Assembly (NCBI GenBank): GCA_947624445.1
Contig: CANQKF010000001.1
Span: 89,204 to 153,203, forward strand
Direction of reading: 5' to 3'
From: an uncultured Clostridia bacterium
Lineage (GTDB): Bacteria > Bacillota > Clostridia > Christensenellales > Borkfalkiaceae
Length of the DNA: 64,000 bases
How positions within the stretch are numbered: position 1 is the first letter of the stretch; each line of letters opens with the position of its first letter. The position numbers and the translations under genes are program-made. Below the pieces are notes generated by a model. It saw only the letters and a list, made by a program, of their open reading frames with translations, had not been told where the DNA came from and made no database searches. Shown here piece after piece: positions 36,926 to 47,761 of this stretch.

Positions 36926-37915
36926 TCAAGCGCCGATATACGTTTTCTCCGCACACTTTCCGAGGCGCACGAGCACCTCGTAGGGCGTCGTCCCGTGGGC
37001 AAGCGCATAGGAAGCGACGTCGCCGAGGACGGGCACTTCCCGCCCGACGGGGACGGGGGCGGCGCCCGCACAGATGCAGGCGTCCATGCAGAGTTTCCCC
37101 TCCGCGAAGGGCGCTCCGCTGCGGAAAAACCCGTCGCCGTAGCCCAGCCGCAGGGTGTGCATTTCGGTCAGCGACTGCTTTGCCCTGCCGTAGCCCGCGC
37201 CGCTGCCCAGCCGTGTCCTGCGGTCGGCGACGACGGCATAGAACTTCATCGCGGGCGAGACGGCATAGTCCGCCCCCGCGGGAAGATAGCCGTAGAGCGC
37301 AAGCCCCGCGCGGACGAGCTCGCCTTCGGGGACGAAGAGCCCGCCCGAAGCCGAAAGATGCGAACGGATCTCCCCGACCTCCGCACGGGCGAGCACCACG
37401 GCGCGGCGGAAACGGGCGGTCTGTTCGGCGACTGCCGCATGGTCTGCGGGGTCGTAGAGATGCGAATATATGCCCGTGACCCCGACGCCCGCCGCCCGCA
37501 AAAGCCTGCAGAGCCGCGGCACGCGTTCGGGACGCACGCCGTAGCGGTTCATGCCCGTGTTGACGGCGATCTGCGCGGCCGTTCCGCGGCGCAGGAGCGC
37601 AGCCGTGCGCGCCGACCCGACCGAGGCCGTGAGGCGGTAGGCGCGGATCCCCTCGGCGTCATCCGCGCCGAGCGGAGGCGTGAGCACGAGGATCTCGCCG
37701 CCAATGCCCGCGATCCTGAGCGCCGCACCCTCGCGGACGGTGGCAACGGCAAATCCCGCGACCGACTTGGCGAGCGCATGGGCGACCTGCTCCGCCCCGT
37801 GCCCGTAGGCGTCGTCCTTGACGACGGCGATGAGCGGACGGCCCGCGGCGCGGGCGATGTGCGCGGCGTTTTCGACGATCGTTCCGAGATCGACAACGGC
37901 ATGAACGGCTTGCAT
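36926..37915 (-). CDS. alr: alanine racemase
   Basis: VVDLGTIVENAAHIARAAGRPLIAVVKDDAYGHGAEQVAHAL..NTGMNRYGVRP. Confidence 0.94.
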   Translation of the reverse strand: MQAVHAVVDLGTIVENAAHIARAAGRPLIAVVKDDAYGHGAEQVAHALAKSVAGFAVATVREGAALRIAGIGGEILVLTPPLGADDAEGIRAYRLTASVGSARTAALLRRGTAAQIAVNTGMNRYGVRPERVPRLCRLLRAAGVGVTGIYSHLYDPADHAAVAEQTARFRRAVVLARAEVGEIRSHLSASGGLFVPEGELVRAGLALYGYLPAGADYAVSPAMKFYAVVADRRTRLGSGAGYGRAKQSLTEMHTLRLGYGDGFFRSGAPFAEGKLCMDACICAGAAPVPVGREVPVLGDVASYALAHGTTPYEVLVRLGKCAEKTYIGA

Positions 37916-37949
37916 ACTCCCATCGTATGCAGAACCTCCCCGCGCGCGG

Positions 37950-38651
37950 TTACGGTTTATAGACGAAGCGGCGGCAATTTTCGCATTCGACGACCCCGCC
38001 GCCCGCGAGCGAACCCTGCTGGGCGAGCGGGAAATCCCGTCCGCAAATGCAGAAATCGCCGTTCAGCGGCACGATGATCGGGAAGATCCGCTCTTTGCGC
38101 TTCTGCATGTAGCGCTCCATGATGCGCGGATCGATCTTCTTGCCGATCTCCGCGAGGCGGGCGTTGATGGCCTTCACCTCCTCGCCGTGCGCATCGCGGA
38201 TGTTCTCGAACTTCTCCTTGTATTCGCGGTACTGTTTCTGCATCGCGATGGTCTGCTTCTTGAATTTCTGGTATTCCTCCGTCGCGGCGCCGACCTCAGA
38301 GATGAGCCGCGAAAGTTCGCTCTTGACGGCGCGGAGCTTTTCGAGGAGCGCCTGCGCGTTCTTTTTGTAGAAGGCGATGTCGCCGCCCCCCTCCTCGAGC
38401 ATCTCGTCGAGATCGGCGTATTCCTCGATCGCCTTGGTCGTCTCGTCGACGCGGCGGACGAGGTCGTCGCGCAGCGCGCGGAGCTCGGCCGCATGTTTTT
38501 CCTGCGTCTCGAGCTTCTCGCGGGCCGCCTCGATGAACTTACGCGCCTGCATGTATTTTTTGCGCTCTTCGCTCGCGGCGATCTCCTGCTCGATCTTGCG
38601 CAGTTCGCCGTCTACCTTCTGATACTCCAACAATTCGTTTGAAACAGGCAT
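37950..38651 (-). CDS. coiled-coil C4 zinc-ribbon protein (DUF164/CT398-like)
   Basis: Coiled coil + FCICGRDFP..VECENCRRFVYKP. Confidence 0.85.
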   Translation of the reverse strand: MPVSNELLEYQKVDGELRKIEQEIAASEERKKYMQARKFIEAAREKLETQEKHAAELRALRDDLVRRVDETTKAIEEYADLDEMLEEGGGDIAFYKKNAQALLEKLRAVKSELSRLISEVGAATEEYQKFKKQTIAMQKQYREYKEKFENIRDAHGEEVKAINARLAEIGKKIDPRIMERYMQKRKERIFPIIVPLNGDFCICGRDFPLAQQGSLAGGGVVECENCRRFVYKP

Positions 38652-38674
38652 ATGTATTCTCCTAATATGTTTTT

Positions 38675-39448
38675 TTACATGAGCCGCGGATCCGTGAAAA
38701 CGGTTGCGGGAACGCGGAGCCCCGCCGCGGCGCGCGCCGCAAAGCGGAGGAATCCGTAGTTCTCGGCGGCATAGTGCGTGAGCAGGAGGACGTTCAGCCC
38801 CCGCTCCACCGCCTCCGCGACAAGGTGATGCTTCTGGTCGGAGGAGACGAGCGTATCCGCGCCTTGGCGCAGGGCGAAGAGGATCGCGTCCGTTCCGAAG
38901 CCCGCGCCGCAAAAACTTGCGACCCTGCGCACGGGACGGTCGCCGTAGACCACCGTCCGCGCGGTGCCGAAGGTCTCCCTTGCGCGCGCCGCGAACTCCC
39001 CGAGGGACGCGGGCGGGACGTCGTATACCCTCCCGTAGGCGCCGCCCTGAAGCTGCTCCATACAGGCGAGCGGCGTCTTTCCGCCGAGCCCGCGCATCAT
39101 CCATTCGTCGATGCCGCCCTCCGCGGCGTCGAGATTGAGATGCGCCGAGATGACCGAGATCCCCTCCCGCAAGCAGCGTTGCAGGGCGGGCGTATCCTCG
39201 GGCGTGATCCGCCGCGGGGCGTCCCAGATGGCGGGATGGTGGGTGACGATACAGTTCGCCCCTGCCCGCTTCGCCTCCGCGACCGCGGCAAGCGAGAGAT
39301 CGAGCGAAAAGAGCACGCCCGCGATCTCTTCCCCGAGATCGACGATGATCCCGCTGTTGTCGCGTGCGCCGAACCGCGCCACGTATTCTGCGGACAGGGC
39401 AAAGGGCGCGAGCCCGTCGATCAGTTCATAGAGTTCTTTGGATCTCAT
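38675..39448 (-). CDS. Nif3-like dinuclear metal center protein
   Basis: NCIVTHHPAIWDAPRRI..ISAHLNLDAAEGG..VSSDQKHHLVAEAVERGLNVLLLTHYAAE. Confidence 0.9.
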   Translation of the reverse strand: MRSKELYELIDGLAPFALSAEYVARFGARDNSGIIVDLGEEIAGVLFSLDLSLAAVAEAKRAGANCIVTHHPAIWDAPRRITPEDTPALQRCLREGISVISAHLNLDAAEGGIDEWMMRGLGGKTPLACMEQLQGGAYGRVYDVPPASLGEFAARARETFGTARTVVYGDRPVRRVASFCGAGFGTDAILFALRQGADTLVSSDQKHHLVAEAVERGLNVLLLTHYAAENYGFLRFAARAAAGLRVPATVFTDPRLM

Positions 39449-40103
39449 CGATGATCTCCTCTCTTTCGCGAAATTGTTCGGTGAGTGCGGCGCGGCTCTT
39501 CGCATTCATGCCGTCCGCCGCGAGACGGTTCCGAAGTTTATCCCGCTCCTCTTGCATCTTGTTCAGAAACGGGAGCGGCGAATTGCCGTTGAGGTTGTCC
39601 CGCCCATAGCGGAACTCCCGCTCGGTATAGGCGTCTCCCCCCGCCGCGCTGCCCAATATGAGATCGTAATATCTCCGCTGTCTGCGCTCCTCTGAAAAGG
39701 TCACGTCGCACTCTAAACGCGCGCCGCGGGCGACGAGGAACCTTCGGACTTTCTCGCTGTTCTTCATCGGCTGCAAGACAAACCGCTGCGGAAGCGGAAA
39801 TTTTTCGAGAATGGAGACGATCTCCTCCCCGCCCATGCCCGCGATCAGCACGAGATCGAAGGGCTCGGGAAGGCCTTCGAGCCCGTCGCCGACGACGGGG
39901 AAACACCTGCCCGCCGCGATCTCGTTCGCGAGAAGCCGCTCGGCCTTTCGCAGGCTCGCCGCGCTGATATCCGATATGTATGCGCGTTCGCACAGTTGAT
40001 TTTCCAACATATATTTCGTCATATAGCCGTGGTCGCAGCCGATGTCCGCAAAGACACGGCAGCGCGGCAAAAACGAACAAATATACGCAACCCGCTCCTT
40101 CAT
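39426..40103 (-). CDS. trmK: tRNA (adenine(22)-N1)-methyltransferase
   Basis: VFADIGCDHGYMTKYML..LVLIAGMGGEEIVSIL..LQPMKNSEKVRRFL; next to rpoD. Confidence 0.92.
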   Translation of the reverse strand: MKERVAYICSFLPRCRVFADIGCDHGYMTKYMLENQLCERAYISDISAASLRKAERLLANEIAAGRCFPVVGDGLEGLPEPFDLVLIAGMGGEEIVSILEKFPLPQRFVLQPMKNSEKVRRFLVARGARLECDVTFSEERRQRRYYDLILGSAAGGDAYTEREFRYGRDNLNGNSPLPFLNKMQEERDKLRNRLAADGMNAKSRAALTEQFREREEIIDEIQRTL

Positions 40104-41158
40104 CAGTTGAGGAAGTCGCGCAGTTTCTTGCTCCGCGAGGGATGGCGGAGCTTGCGGAGCGCCTTCGCCTCGATCTGGCGGATGCGCTCGCGGGTGACGT
40201 TGAACTCCTTGCCGACCTCCTCGAGCGTGCGGGGCTTGCCGTCGTCGATGCCGTAGCGGAGGCGGAGCACTTTCTCTTCGCGGGGAGTCAGGGTGTCGAG
40301 CACGCTCAAAAGCTGCTCTTTCAGCATGATGAAAGTGACCGAATCCCCGGGGGTCTGCGTCTTGTCGTCCTCGATGAAGTCGCCGAGATGGGAATCTTCC
40401 TCTTCGCCGATGGGCGTTTCGAGCGAGACGGGATCCTGCGCGATCTTCTGGATCTCGATGACCTTCTGCACCTCGATGCCCATCGCCTCGGCGATCTCCT
40501 CGGGCGTGGGATCCCTGCCGTTCTCCTGCAAAAGCATGCGCGAGACGCGCGTGAGCTTGTTGATCGTCTCCACCATGTGGACGGGGATGCGGATGGTGCG
40601 CGCCTGGTCGGCGATTGCGCGGGTGATGGATTGGCGGATCCACCACGTCGCATACGTCGAGAACTTGAACCCCTTCTGGTAATCGAACTTCTCCACCGCC
40701 TTCATGAGCCCGAGGTTGCCCTCCTGGATGAGGTCCAGAAAGAGCATCCCTCTGCCGACGTACCGCTTCGCGATGGAGACGACGAGGCGGAGATTGGCCT
40801 CGGAGAGGCGGCGCTTGGCCGCTTCGTCCCCCTCCTGCATCCTGCGGGCGAGCTCGATCTCCTCGTCGCCCGAAAGCAGCGGGACTCTGCCGATATCCTT
40901 GAGATACATCTTGACGGGATCGTCGAGCCCGATATCCGAGAGCGCCTGTTCGAAGAGCTCGCGGTCGCGCTCGTCCTCGTCGAAGATGACGATCCCCATC
41001 TCGGGCAGGACCTTATAGATCTGCTCGATCTGCTGGGGGGTGAGTTCGTATTTTTCGAGCAGGTCGCAGAGCGCGTTGGTCGAAATACTCCCCTTCATCT
41101 TATAGGTCGCGGCGATGTTTTCGATGAGCTCGTTGAGTTTCTGGTCGTTGACGTTCAT
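40103..41158 (-). CDS. rpoD: primary sigma factor RpoD/SigA
   Basis: [79 protein letters not shown]. Confidence 0.98.
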   Translation of the reverse strand: MNVNDQKLNELIENIAATYKMKGSISTNALCDLLEKYELTPQQIEQIYKVLPEMGIVIFDEDERDRELFEQALSDIGLDDPVKMYLKDIGRVPLLSGDEEIELARRMQEGDEAAKRRLSEANLRLVVSIAKRYVGRGMLFLDLIQEGNLGLMKAVEKFDYQKGFKFSTYATWWIRQSITRAIADQARTIRIPVHMVETINKLTRVSRMLLQENGRDPTPEEIAEAMGIEVQKVIEIQKIAQDPVSLETPIGEEEDSHLGDFIEDDKTQTPGDSVTFIMLKEQLLSVLDTLTPREEKVLRLRYGIDDGKPRTLEEVGKEFNVTRERIRQIEAKALRKLRHPSRSKKLRDFLN

Positions 41159-41169
41159 ATTTCCTCCGG

Positions 41170-42945
41170 TTACTTCTTCAACTTGTTTTTCAGTTCCGTA
41201 AGTTCGCGGATCCGCTGCAAGATGCTCTGCCGCTCCTCCGCCGTCTCCGCTTTCTCGTAGCGGGCGCGCTCGGCGGCGATGCCGCGGGAATAGGCACGGC
41301 GGTCGAGCAGGGCGAGACAATCCCTGAAATACTGCGCCGCACGTTCGCCGTCGAGGTTGTCCCCGTAGTCGAGATTGAGCACTTCGGAGAGCTCGCCGTC
41401 GGGATCGAGCAGGTCGAAAAGCCCGCTCGGGCGTACGCTCCCCGCCGCGCGCCCCTCGGCGATGTAGGCGGCGATCGCTCTGTGGTCCTTGTCCTCGAAG
41501 ATGCGGTTTTTGAGGTCGCAATCCAGGCTGTACGGCTTGGAAAAGAGGCAGGCGGCGAGCACGAACCGCGCCGCTTTCTTCTCGCCGTCCGCGCTGTCCT
41601 CGCGGACGACCTGCTGTGCGGGCGGGGGCGGCGCCGCGGCGCCCCGTTCGAGGTCGCGCTGCAACGCCGAACGGCTGATCCCCGAGAGCCCGGAGATCTT
41701 GCCGAGCAGCTCTTCCCGCTCTGCGGCGCTCTCGGCTTCCCGCGCGATCGCGACCGCTTCGGCGACGAATTCCCGCCGCTCGTAGGGGTCGCCCGTGTCG
41801 TGCTTGCGCAGTGCCGCGAGGATGCGGAAATCAATGAGCGGCATCGCGGCGTCGATACACTTCCTGTACCCCTCTGCGCCCTGCCCGCGCACAACGTCGT
41901 CGGGATCCATGCCCTCGGGCATCGGAATGACGCGCACCTTGAGCCCCTCGTTTTTGAGGATCTCGAGCCCGCGCAGGTTGGCCTTCTGCCCCGCGAAGTC
42001 GCCGTCGTAACCGATGAGCACCTGATCGCAGTACCGCTTGGCGAGCCGCGCCTGCTCCTTGGTGAGCGAGGTCCCCATGCTCGCGACGACGTTCCTGAAC
42101 CCCGCCTGATAGACGGAGATGACGTCCATATAGCCCTCGAGGATGATGAGCTCGGGCATCGGGCCCGCCCGCTTCTCCTTCTTGACGAGGTTGATGTTGT
42201 AGAGCGCCTTGCTCTTGTTGAAGAGCGGCGTCTCGCGGGTGTTCTTGTATTTGGCGTGGTCGGTGGGGCGCATGAGCCGCCCGCCGAAGGCGATCACTTC
42301 GTCGAGCTGGTCGATGATCGGGATGATGAAGCGCCCGCCGAGCGAATCGATGAGCTTGCCCTCCTCCGTCCGCGCGCAGGCGCCGCTCTCGACGCACTCC
42401 TCGGGCGTATAGCCGTTGGCGAGCAAAAAGGACGGCAGCCCGTTGTAGTCGAGCGAGGCGCCCAGCCCGAATTTCTTCATGACCGAGGGCGTGAGCCCGC
42501 GCGAGGCCGCGTAATCGAGGTGTTCCTGCGCCTTGCCCGAATAGAGATTCCCGAGATAGAAGCGCGCCGAAGCCCGCATGAGCGCCGAGAGCCTGTCCCG
42601 CTTTTTCTTCTTGAGCGCGGCTTCCTCGGCGGCCCTGTCGTCGTAGGCGGGCACCTCGAGCCCCGCGCGCGCGGCGAGCAACTGCACCGCCTGCATGAAA
42701 TCGACGTTCTCGTATTCCTTGACAAACGTGATGACGTCCCCCGATTTCCCGCAGCCGAAACAGTGGTAGTACTTGTCCGCGGCGTTGACGGCAAAGGAGG
42801 GCGTCTTTTCGTGATGGAAGGGGCAGCATGCCCAATATTGATAGCCGCGGCGCTCGAGGGGAACGTAGGAGCCGATGAGCTCGACGATCTCGACGCGCTC
42901 TTTGAGTTCGCGGATAAATTCGCCGAATTCGCCGCCCAAGCTCAT
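41170..42945 (-). CDS. dnaG: DNA primase
   Basis: [56 protein letters not shown]. Confidence 0.97.
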   Translation of the reverse strand: MSLGGEFGEFIRELKERVEIVELIGSYVPLERRGYQYWACCPFHHEKTPSFAVNAADKYYHCFGCGKSGDVITFVKEYENVDFMQAVQLLAARAGLEVPAYDDRAAEEAALKKKKRDRLSALMRASARFYLGNLYSGKAQEHLDYAASRGLTPSVMKKFGLGASLDYNGLPSFLLANGYTPEECVESGACARTEEGKLIDSLGGRFIIPIIDQLDEVIAFGGRLMRPTDHAKYKNTRETPLFNKSKALYNINLVKKEKRAGPMPELIILEGYMDVISVYQAGFRNVVASMGTSLTKEQARLAKRYCDQVLIGYDGDFAGQKANLRGLEILKNEGLKVRVIPMPEGMDPDDVVRGQGAEGYRKCIDAAMPLIDFRILAALRKHDTGDPYERREFVAEAVAIAREAESAAEREELLGKISGLSGISRSALQRDLERGAAAPPPPAQQVVREDSADGEKKAARFVLAACLFSKPYSLDCDLKNRIFEDKDHRAIAAYIAEGRAAGSVRPSGLFDLLDPDGELSEVLNLDYGDNLDGERAAQYFRDCLALLDRRAYSRGIAAERARYEKAETAEERQSILQRIRELTELKNKLKK

Positions 42946-43140
42946 GATTCTCCCTCCTTTTTCCTTTGTTTTTTGCTATTCACCCGTTATATTCGCCGTG
43001 AAACACAAAAAATCCTCTTTTTTTAGAGAAAATTTTTCCCATTTTTTACAATTATGCGTGACATAGTACTTCGCAAAATGAAAAAATCGCCCGTTTCCAG
43101 GCGAAACGATCGCAGCGCGCGCCCCTCACGGGCGCGCGGT

Positions 43141-43836
43141 TCAGATGTGGAATCCGCCGTTGACGGGCAGGATCTGCCCCGTCGTGTAGCGGCTCTGCAA
43201 AAGGAACAGGATGGCATCGGCGATCTCCCCGGGCTGCGCATACCGCCCGAGCGGGATCTCCCCGATCAGGCTCGCCCGCTCCTCCGCCGAAAGGTGGGCG
43301 TTCATCGCCGTATCGACGACGCCCGGGCTCACGCAGTTGACCGTGATCTGCGCGGGGGCGAGCTCCTTTGCGAGCGCCTTCACGAAGGACTGCACCGCCC
43401 CTTTCGCGGCGGAATAGACGCTCTCGCAGCTTCCCCCCGTCTCCCCCCAGACCGAGGAGACGGCGACGATCGCGCCGCCCCGCCCGAGCATCTTGGGCAC
43501 GGCGTATTTTGCGCCGAGAAAGACGCCGCCGAAGTTGGTATCCATCGTGCGGCGGTAGTCGCCAAAGGTCGTATCCTGCACCTGCCCGAAGAGCGCGACG
43601 CCCGCATTGAGCACGAGCGCGTCGAGGGAGGGAATCTCCGCAAAGACGGCGCGCATCTCCTCCTCGCACGCGACGTCCGCGCGGAAGAACCGTGCCGCGG
43701 GGAAGCGCCTGCGGGCCGCCTCCGCCGCCCCTTCGTCGTGGCCGTAGAGCGCGGTGACCGCATAGCCCGCCGCGAGGAGCCGCTCCACCGTGGCGAGCCC
43801 GATGCCCTTCGTGCCGCCCGTGACGAGCGCTCTCAT
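43141..43836 (-). CDS. SDR family oxidoreductase
   Basis: ALVTGGTKGIGLATVERL..LVLNAGVALFG..VYSAAKGAV. Confidence 0.92.
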   Translation of the reverse strand: MRALVTGGTKGIGLATVERLLAAGYAVTALYGHDEGAAEAARRRFPAARFFRADVACEEEMRAVFAEIPSLDALVLNAGVALFGQVQDTTFGDYRRTMDTNFGGVFLGAKYAVPKMLGRGGAIVAVSSVWGETGGSCESVYSAAKGAVQSFVKALAKELAPAQITVNCVSPGVVDTAMNAHLSAEERASLIGEIPLGRYAQPGEIADAILFLLQSRYTTGQILPVNGGFHI

Positions 43837-44342
43837 GCCGTCTCCCCCACGCGCCCGACGATCTCCCGCGCGATCTCGTCGACCGACTTGCCGTCGGTAT
43901 CCACGATCATGTCCGCCACGAATTCATAGACGGGCGTGCGGCGGTCGAGGAGCTCTTTGAGGCGCTCCGCCGTCTTGCCCGTATCTTTGAGCAGGGGGCG
44001 GGTCTCATCGGCGCGGACGCGCTTAAGAAGCGTCTCGAAGTTCGCCCGCATAAAGACGATCTTGCCGTTCTGTTTGAGCAGTTCGCTGTTCTCGGGCTTC
44101 AGGACGAGCCCGCCGCCCGTCGAGATCACGAGGCCGTCGAGCGCGGAGAGCTCCTTGACGACTTCCGTCTCGAGGGAGCGGAAGTGCGCCTCGCCGTAGT
44201 ATTCGAAGATATCCGAGATCTTTCCGTGGCGGTCGGAGATGACGATGTCCGTATCGAACCATCTGCGCCGCGTGAGCTCTGCGATGCGGATGCCCACGCT
44301 CGTCTTGCCCACCCCCATCATGCCGCAAAGTATGATATTCAT
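43833..44342 (-). CDS. aroK: shikimate kinase
   Basis: IILCGMMGVGKTSVGIRIAELTRRRWFDTDIVI..ISTGGGLVL..DETRPLL. Confidence 0.95.
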   Translation of the reverse strand: MNIILCGMMGVGKTSVGIRIAELTRRRWFDTDIVISDRHGKISDIFEYYGEAHFRSLETEVVKELSALDGLVISTGGGLVLKPENSELLKQNGKIVFMRANFETLLKRVRADETRPLLKDTGKTAERLKELLDRRTPVYEFVADMIVDTDGKSVDEIAREIVGRVGETA

Positions 44343-44761
44343 AGCCAAAAACTCTCCAATGCGAGAAAATAACTGTATTTGCCGAAGCCGAGGATCTCCC
44401 CCTTGCAGACGGGAGTGAGAACAGAGTTGCGGCGGAATTCTTCCCGCGCGTGCACGTTGCTCATGTGCACCTCGACGACGGGCACCGAAACGGCGGCGAT
44501 CGCGTCGCGGATGGCGTAGGAATAGTGCGTGTAGGCGCCCGCGTTGAGGACGATCCCGTCGTACTTGCCCTCGGCCTCCTGAATGTACGCGCAGAGATCG
44601 CCCTCCCAGTTGCTTTGGAAAAATTCCACGCTGTGCCCGTGTTCCTCCGCGAAGGCCGCAAGCTCCTTCTCGATCTCTTGGAGGGTCTCCCCGCCGTAGA
44701 TCTCCTTCTCGCGTCTGCCCGTCAGATTGAGGTTGACGCCGTTGAGTACCAAAAATTTCAT
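44339..44761 (-). CDS. aroQ: 3-dehydroquinate dehydratase, type II
   Basis: VLNGVNLNLTGRREKEIYG..FFQSNWEGDL..IVLNAGAYTHYSYAIRDAI..EVHMSN. Confidence 0.96.
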   Translation of the reverse strand: MKFLVLNGVNLNLTGRREKEIYGGETLQEIEKELAAFAEEHGHSVEFFQSNWEGDLCAYIQEAEGKYDGIVLNAGAYTHYSYAIRDAIAAVSVPVVEVHMSNVHAREEFRRNSVLTPVCKGEILGFGKYSYFLALESFWL

Positions 44762-45591
44762 GGATTCTCCTCCCTGTATGCGTTCCAGAGCGCCTTTGCC
44801 GCCGCAGGATCGGGCTTGCGGCCCAAGATGATGCAGTCGGCGCAGTAGGCCTGATAGAAGAGCATCGCCCCGCCCGAGAGCGTGGGCTTGCCGCATTCCC
44901 TTGCGACGCGCAAAAACTCGGATTCCTCGGGCACATAGATGAGATCGACCGCCACGCCGCACTGCGCGAGGAGCTCGGCGCCGACGGACTTGGCGCGCCC
45001 GTCCGCATAGAGCACCGTCGGGGTCTTGCCCACCGTGTCGTGCATGCCCACGCCCGTGCAGTTCACGATGATATCGTAGGGCACGCAAGGGATCACGGCG
45101 AGCGGATTGAAGCCGCCGAGCTCGCGGTAGACCATCGAGAGGCGCTCTTCGTTGCGCTCATAGACGTACACCTCCGCGCCGCCCGCGCCGAGCACCTTGA
45201 TGCAGCTCCTGCCCGCGCCGCCCGCGCCGAGCACGAGGACGCGCTTTCCCGCGACGGAGAGCCCCGCGTTTTCGAGCATCATCGAGAAGCCGAAGCCGTC
45301 GGTGTTGTAGCCGACGCGCGCGCGGGTGAGCACGGTGTTCACCGCCCCGAAGAGGTGGGCGTCCCCCTTGAGCTCTTTGAGATAGGGAATGATCTCCCCC
45401 TTGAACGGAATGGTGACGTTGAAGGCGTCGTATTTGCGGAAGAGCTCCTCCGCCCGCGCCGAAAATTCGGCGGGCGCCACGGAGACAGGTTCGTATGTAC
45501 ACCGCTTCCCCATGCCGCGCAGGATGAACGTGTGCATCTGCGGGCTGGCGGAGGCGGAGACGTCCTTTCCGACGACGGCAAGTTTCAGCAT
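44758..45591 (-). CDS. aroE: shikimate dehydrogenase
   Basis: YDAFNVTIPFKGEIIPYL..GAVNTVL..GYNTDGFGFSMML..VLVLGAGGAGRSCI. Confidence 0.95.
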   Translation of the reverse strand: MLKLAVVGKDVSASASPQMHTFILRGMGKRCTYEPVSVAPAEFSARAEELFRKYDAFNVTIPFKGEIIPYLKELKGDAHLFGAVNTVLTRARVGYNTDGFGFSMMLENAGLSVAGKRVLVLGAGGAGRSCIKVLGAGGAEVYVYERNEERLSMVYRELGGFNPLAVIPCVPYDIIVNCTGVGMHDTVGKTPTVLYADGRAKSVGAELLAQCGVAVDLIYVPEESEFLRVARECGKPTLSGGAMLFYQAYCADCIILGRKPDPAAAKALWNAYREENP

Positions 45592-46637
45592 AATTCCTCC
45601 CCGAGCGCTTTGAGCTCCGCCGCGTACTGCGGGTAGGGAAGCTCCAAAATTTCGTATTTTTCCGCCGCAACGGGCACGGTGAGCGTCACGCGGTCCGCCG
45701 CGGTATTCTTCTTATCGAGCAGGGCGCGCGCCGCTTCGAGCGGGGGCGGGGCGGCCTCTCCGAGCACCCTGCGGCAGAGCTGCGCGAGCGCGCCGAGAAA
45801 GGCGGGATCCGCCGCGCAGTGACGGGCGGCAAGCCCGCTCTCGAGGATGAGCCCCCAGAGGACGCATTCGCCGTGGGACAGCCCCGAGGCGAGTTCGATC
45901 GCGTGCGCCGTCGTGTGGCCGAGGTTGAGGCACCGCCGCAGATCCCCTTCGAAGGGGTCCTTTTGCACGATCCCCGCCTTGAAGGCGATGTTTTCGGGCA
46001 CGATCTCCGCGAGAAAGCCGAGATCGAAGAGATCTTCCGCGGCGGAAAGCCGCGCGAAGATGGGCGCGTGCAGGGCGCCGTGTTTGACGATCTCGCCCAA
46101 GCCGCATTTCAGCGCAACATGCGGAAGGGTGCCCAAAAAGACGGGATCGACGTAGACCTCCCGCGGCGGATAGAAGGCGCCGACGAGGTTCTTCACCCCG
46201 CAAAAGTCGATGGCGGTCTTGCCGCCCACGGCGCTGTCGACCTGTGAAAGCAGGGTCGTCGGGACCTGGATGCAGGCGATCCCGCGCATGTAGAGGCTCG
46301 CGGCGAGCCCGCCGACGTCCCCCACCACGCCGCCGCCGAGGGCGATCAGCGTCGCGTTCCGGCGGAGCCCCGCCTTCGCCATCGCCCCGAGCAGGGAAAA
46401 GAGCGTCTCTTCGTTCTTGTGCTCCTCTCCCGCGGGCATGACGAACATCGGAAGCCCGCCGAGCCACCGCGCGACCGCATTGCCGTAGCGCGCGGCGACG
46501 TTGGAATCGGTGAAGATCATGCCGCCCGCCGTCCACAGTTCGGGATGCGCGGCGGCGAGCGCCTTTAAGGCGTGCTTTCTGCAAAATACGGCGCTCTCCC
46601 GCACGCCGCAGCGCACGTTCAGGCGGATGGTTTTCAT
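45585..46637 (-). CDS. aroB: 3-dehydroquinate synthase
   Basis: LIALGGGVVGDVGGLAASLYMRGIACIQVPTTLLSQVDSAVGGKTAID..LNLGHTTAHAIE. Confidence 0.97.
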   Translation of the reverse strand: MKTIRLNVRCGVRESAVFCRKHALKALAAAHPELWTAGGMIFTDSNVAARYGNAVARWLGGLPMFVMPAGEEHKNEETLFSLLGAMAKAGLRRNATLIALGGGVVGDVGGLAASLYMRGIACIQVPTTLLSQVDSAVGGKTAIDFCGVKNLVGAFYPPREVYVDPVFLGTLPHVALKCGLGEIVKHGALHAPIFARLSAAEDLFDLGFLAEIVPENIAFKAGIVQKDPFEGDLRRCLNLGHTTAHAIELASGLSHGECVLWGLILESGLAARHCAADPAFLGALAQLCRRVLGEAAPPPLEAARALLDKKNTAADRVTLTVPVAAEKYEILELPYPQYAAELKALGEELC

Positions 46638-47761
46638 GCCGACCTCCCGTAGCGCTCCTTGACCGCGGCGAGGGTATCGCCGCCGAGCTGCTCGAGCACG
46701 ACCGCGCAGAGTTCGCCGCAGAGCGCCGCCTCGAGGACGGTCTCGCAGGCGAGAATGGCGCAGACGTCGCTGCGCTCGGGCGCGGCGGAGGCGGAAAGCC
46801 CCGTTGCGGCGTCCACCGTCTGCAACCCCCGCATGAGCGTGGGAATGGGCTTCATCGCGGCGCGGAGGACGATCTCCTCCCCGTTGGAAATGCCGCCCTC
46901 GATCCCCCCCGCGCGGTTGGTCTTGCGGTAGACGCCGCCCGTGCCGTCGGGGAAGATCTCGTCGTGGACAAGGCTGCCGCGCAGCGCCGCGGCGGAAAAG
47001 CCGAGCCCCACTTCGACGCCCTTGATCGCCTGCACGCTCATGAGCGCGCCGCACAGGCGGGCGTCGAGCTTCTTATCGTAGGTCATGCAGCTGCCGAAGC
47101 CCGCTTTGAGCCCCCAAACGTGCAGTTCGAGCACGCCGCCGAGAGTATCGCCCGCCCCTTTGCAGGCGTCGATCTCCGCCATCGCCTGCGCCTCGAGCGC
47201 GGGATCGAGCATGCCGAGCACATCGCTGCGCGCGGCGAGCTCGGAAAAGACGTATTCCCTCCGGTCGCAGACGGGGCCCACGGCGCGGACGAATCCGAGC
47301 ACATAGATCCCGAGCTCCTCCAAGAGCCCGCGGCAGATCTCCCCCGCGGCGACGCGGACGGCGGTCTCCCGCGCCGAGGCGCGTTCGAGCACGTTGCGCG
47401 CGTCCGTCTGCCCGAATTTCTTCATGCCCGCAAGATCGGCATGCCCGGGGCGGACGCAGGTGAGGCGGCGCGACGACGTATCGCAGCCCTCGGGCGCCAT
47501 GAACTCTCTCCAATTCTCGTAGTCGCGGTTTTTGACGGCGACGGCGATGGGACTTCCGAGGGTGACGAGATCGCGGACCCCCGAGAGCAGTTCGACTTCA
47601 TCCTGTTCGATCCGCATGCGCGCGCCCCTGCCGTAGCCGCCCGCGCGGCGGGCAAGCGCGGCGCCGATCGCCGCGGGATCGACCGTGAGGCCTGCGGGCA
47701 TGCCCTCGATGATGGCGTAGAGCCCCTTGCCGTGCGATTCTCCCGCTGTCGTGATCCTCAT
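46634..47761 (-). CDS. aroC: chorismate synthase
   Basis: TTAGESHGKGLYAIIEGMPAGL..RPGHADLAGMKKFGQTDARNVLERASARET. Confidence 0.97.
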   Translation of the reverse strand: MRITTAGESHGKGLYAIIEGMPAGLTVDPAAIGAALARRAGGYGRGARMRIEQDEVELLSGVRDLVTLGSPIAVAVKNRDYENWREFMAPEGCDTSSRRLTCVRPGHADLAGMKKFGQTDARNVLERASARETAVRVAAGEICRGLLEELGIYVLGFVRAVGPVCDRREYVFSELAARSDVLGMLDPALEAQAMAEIDACKGAGDTLGGVLELHVWGLKAGFGSCMTYDKKLDARLCGALMSVQAIKGVEVGLGFSAAALRGSLVHDEIFPDGTGGVYRKTNRAGGIEGGISNGEEIVLRAAMKPIPTLMRGLQTVDAATGLSASAAPERSDVCAILACETVLEAALCGELCAVVLEQLGGDTLAAVKERYGRSA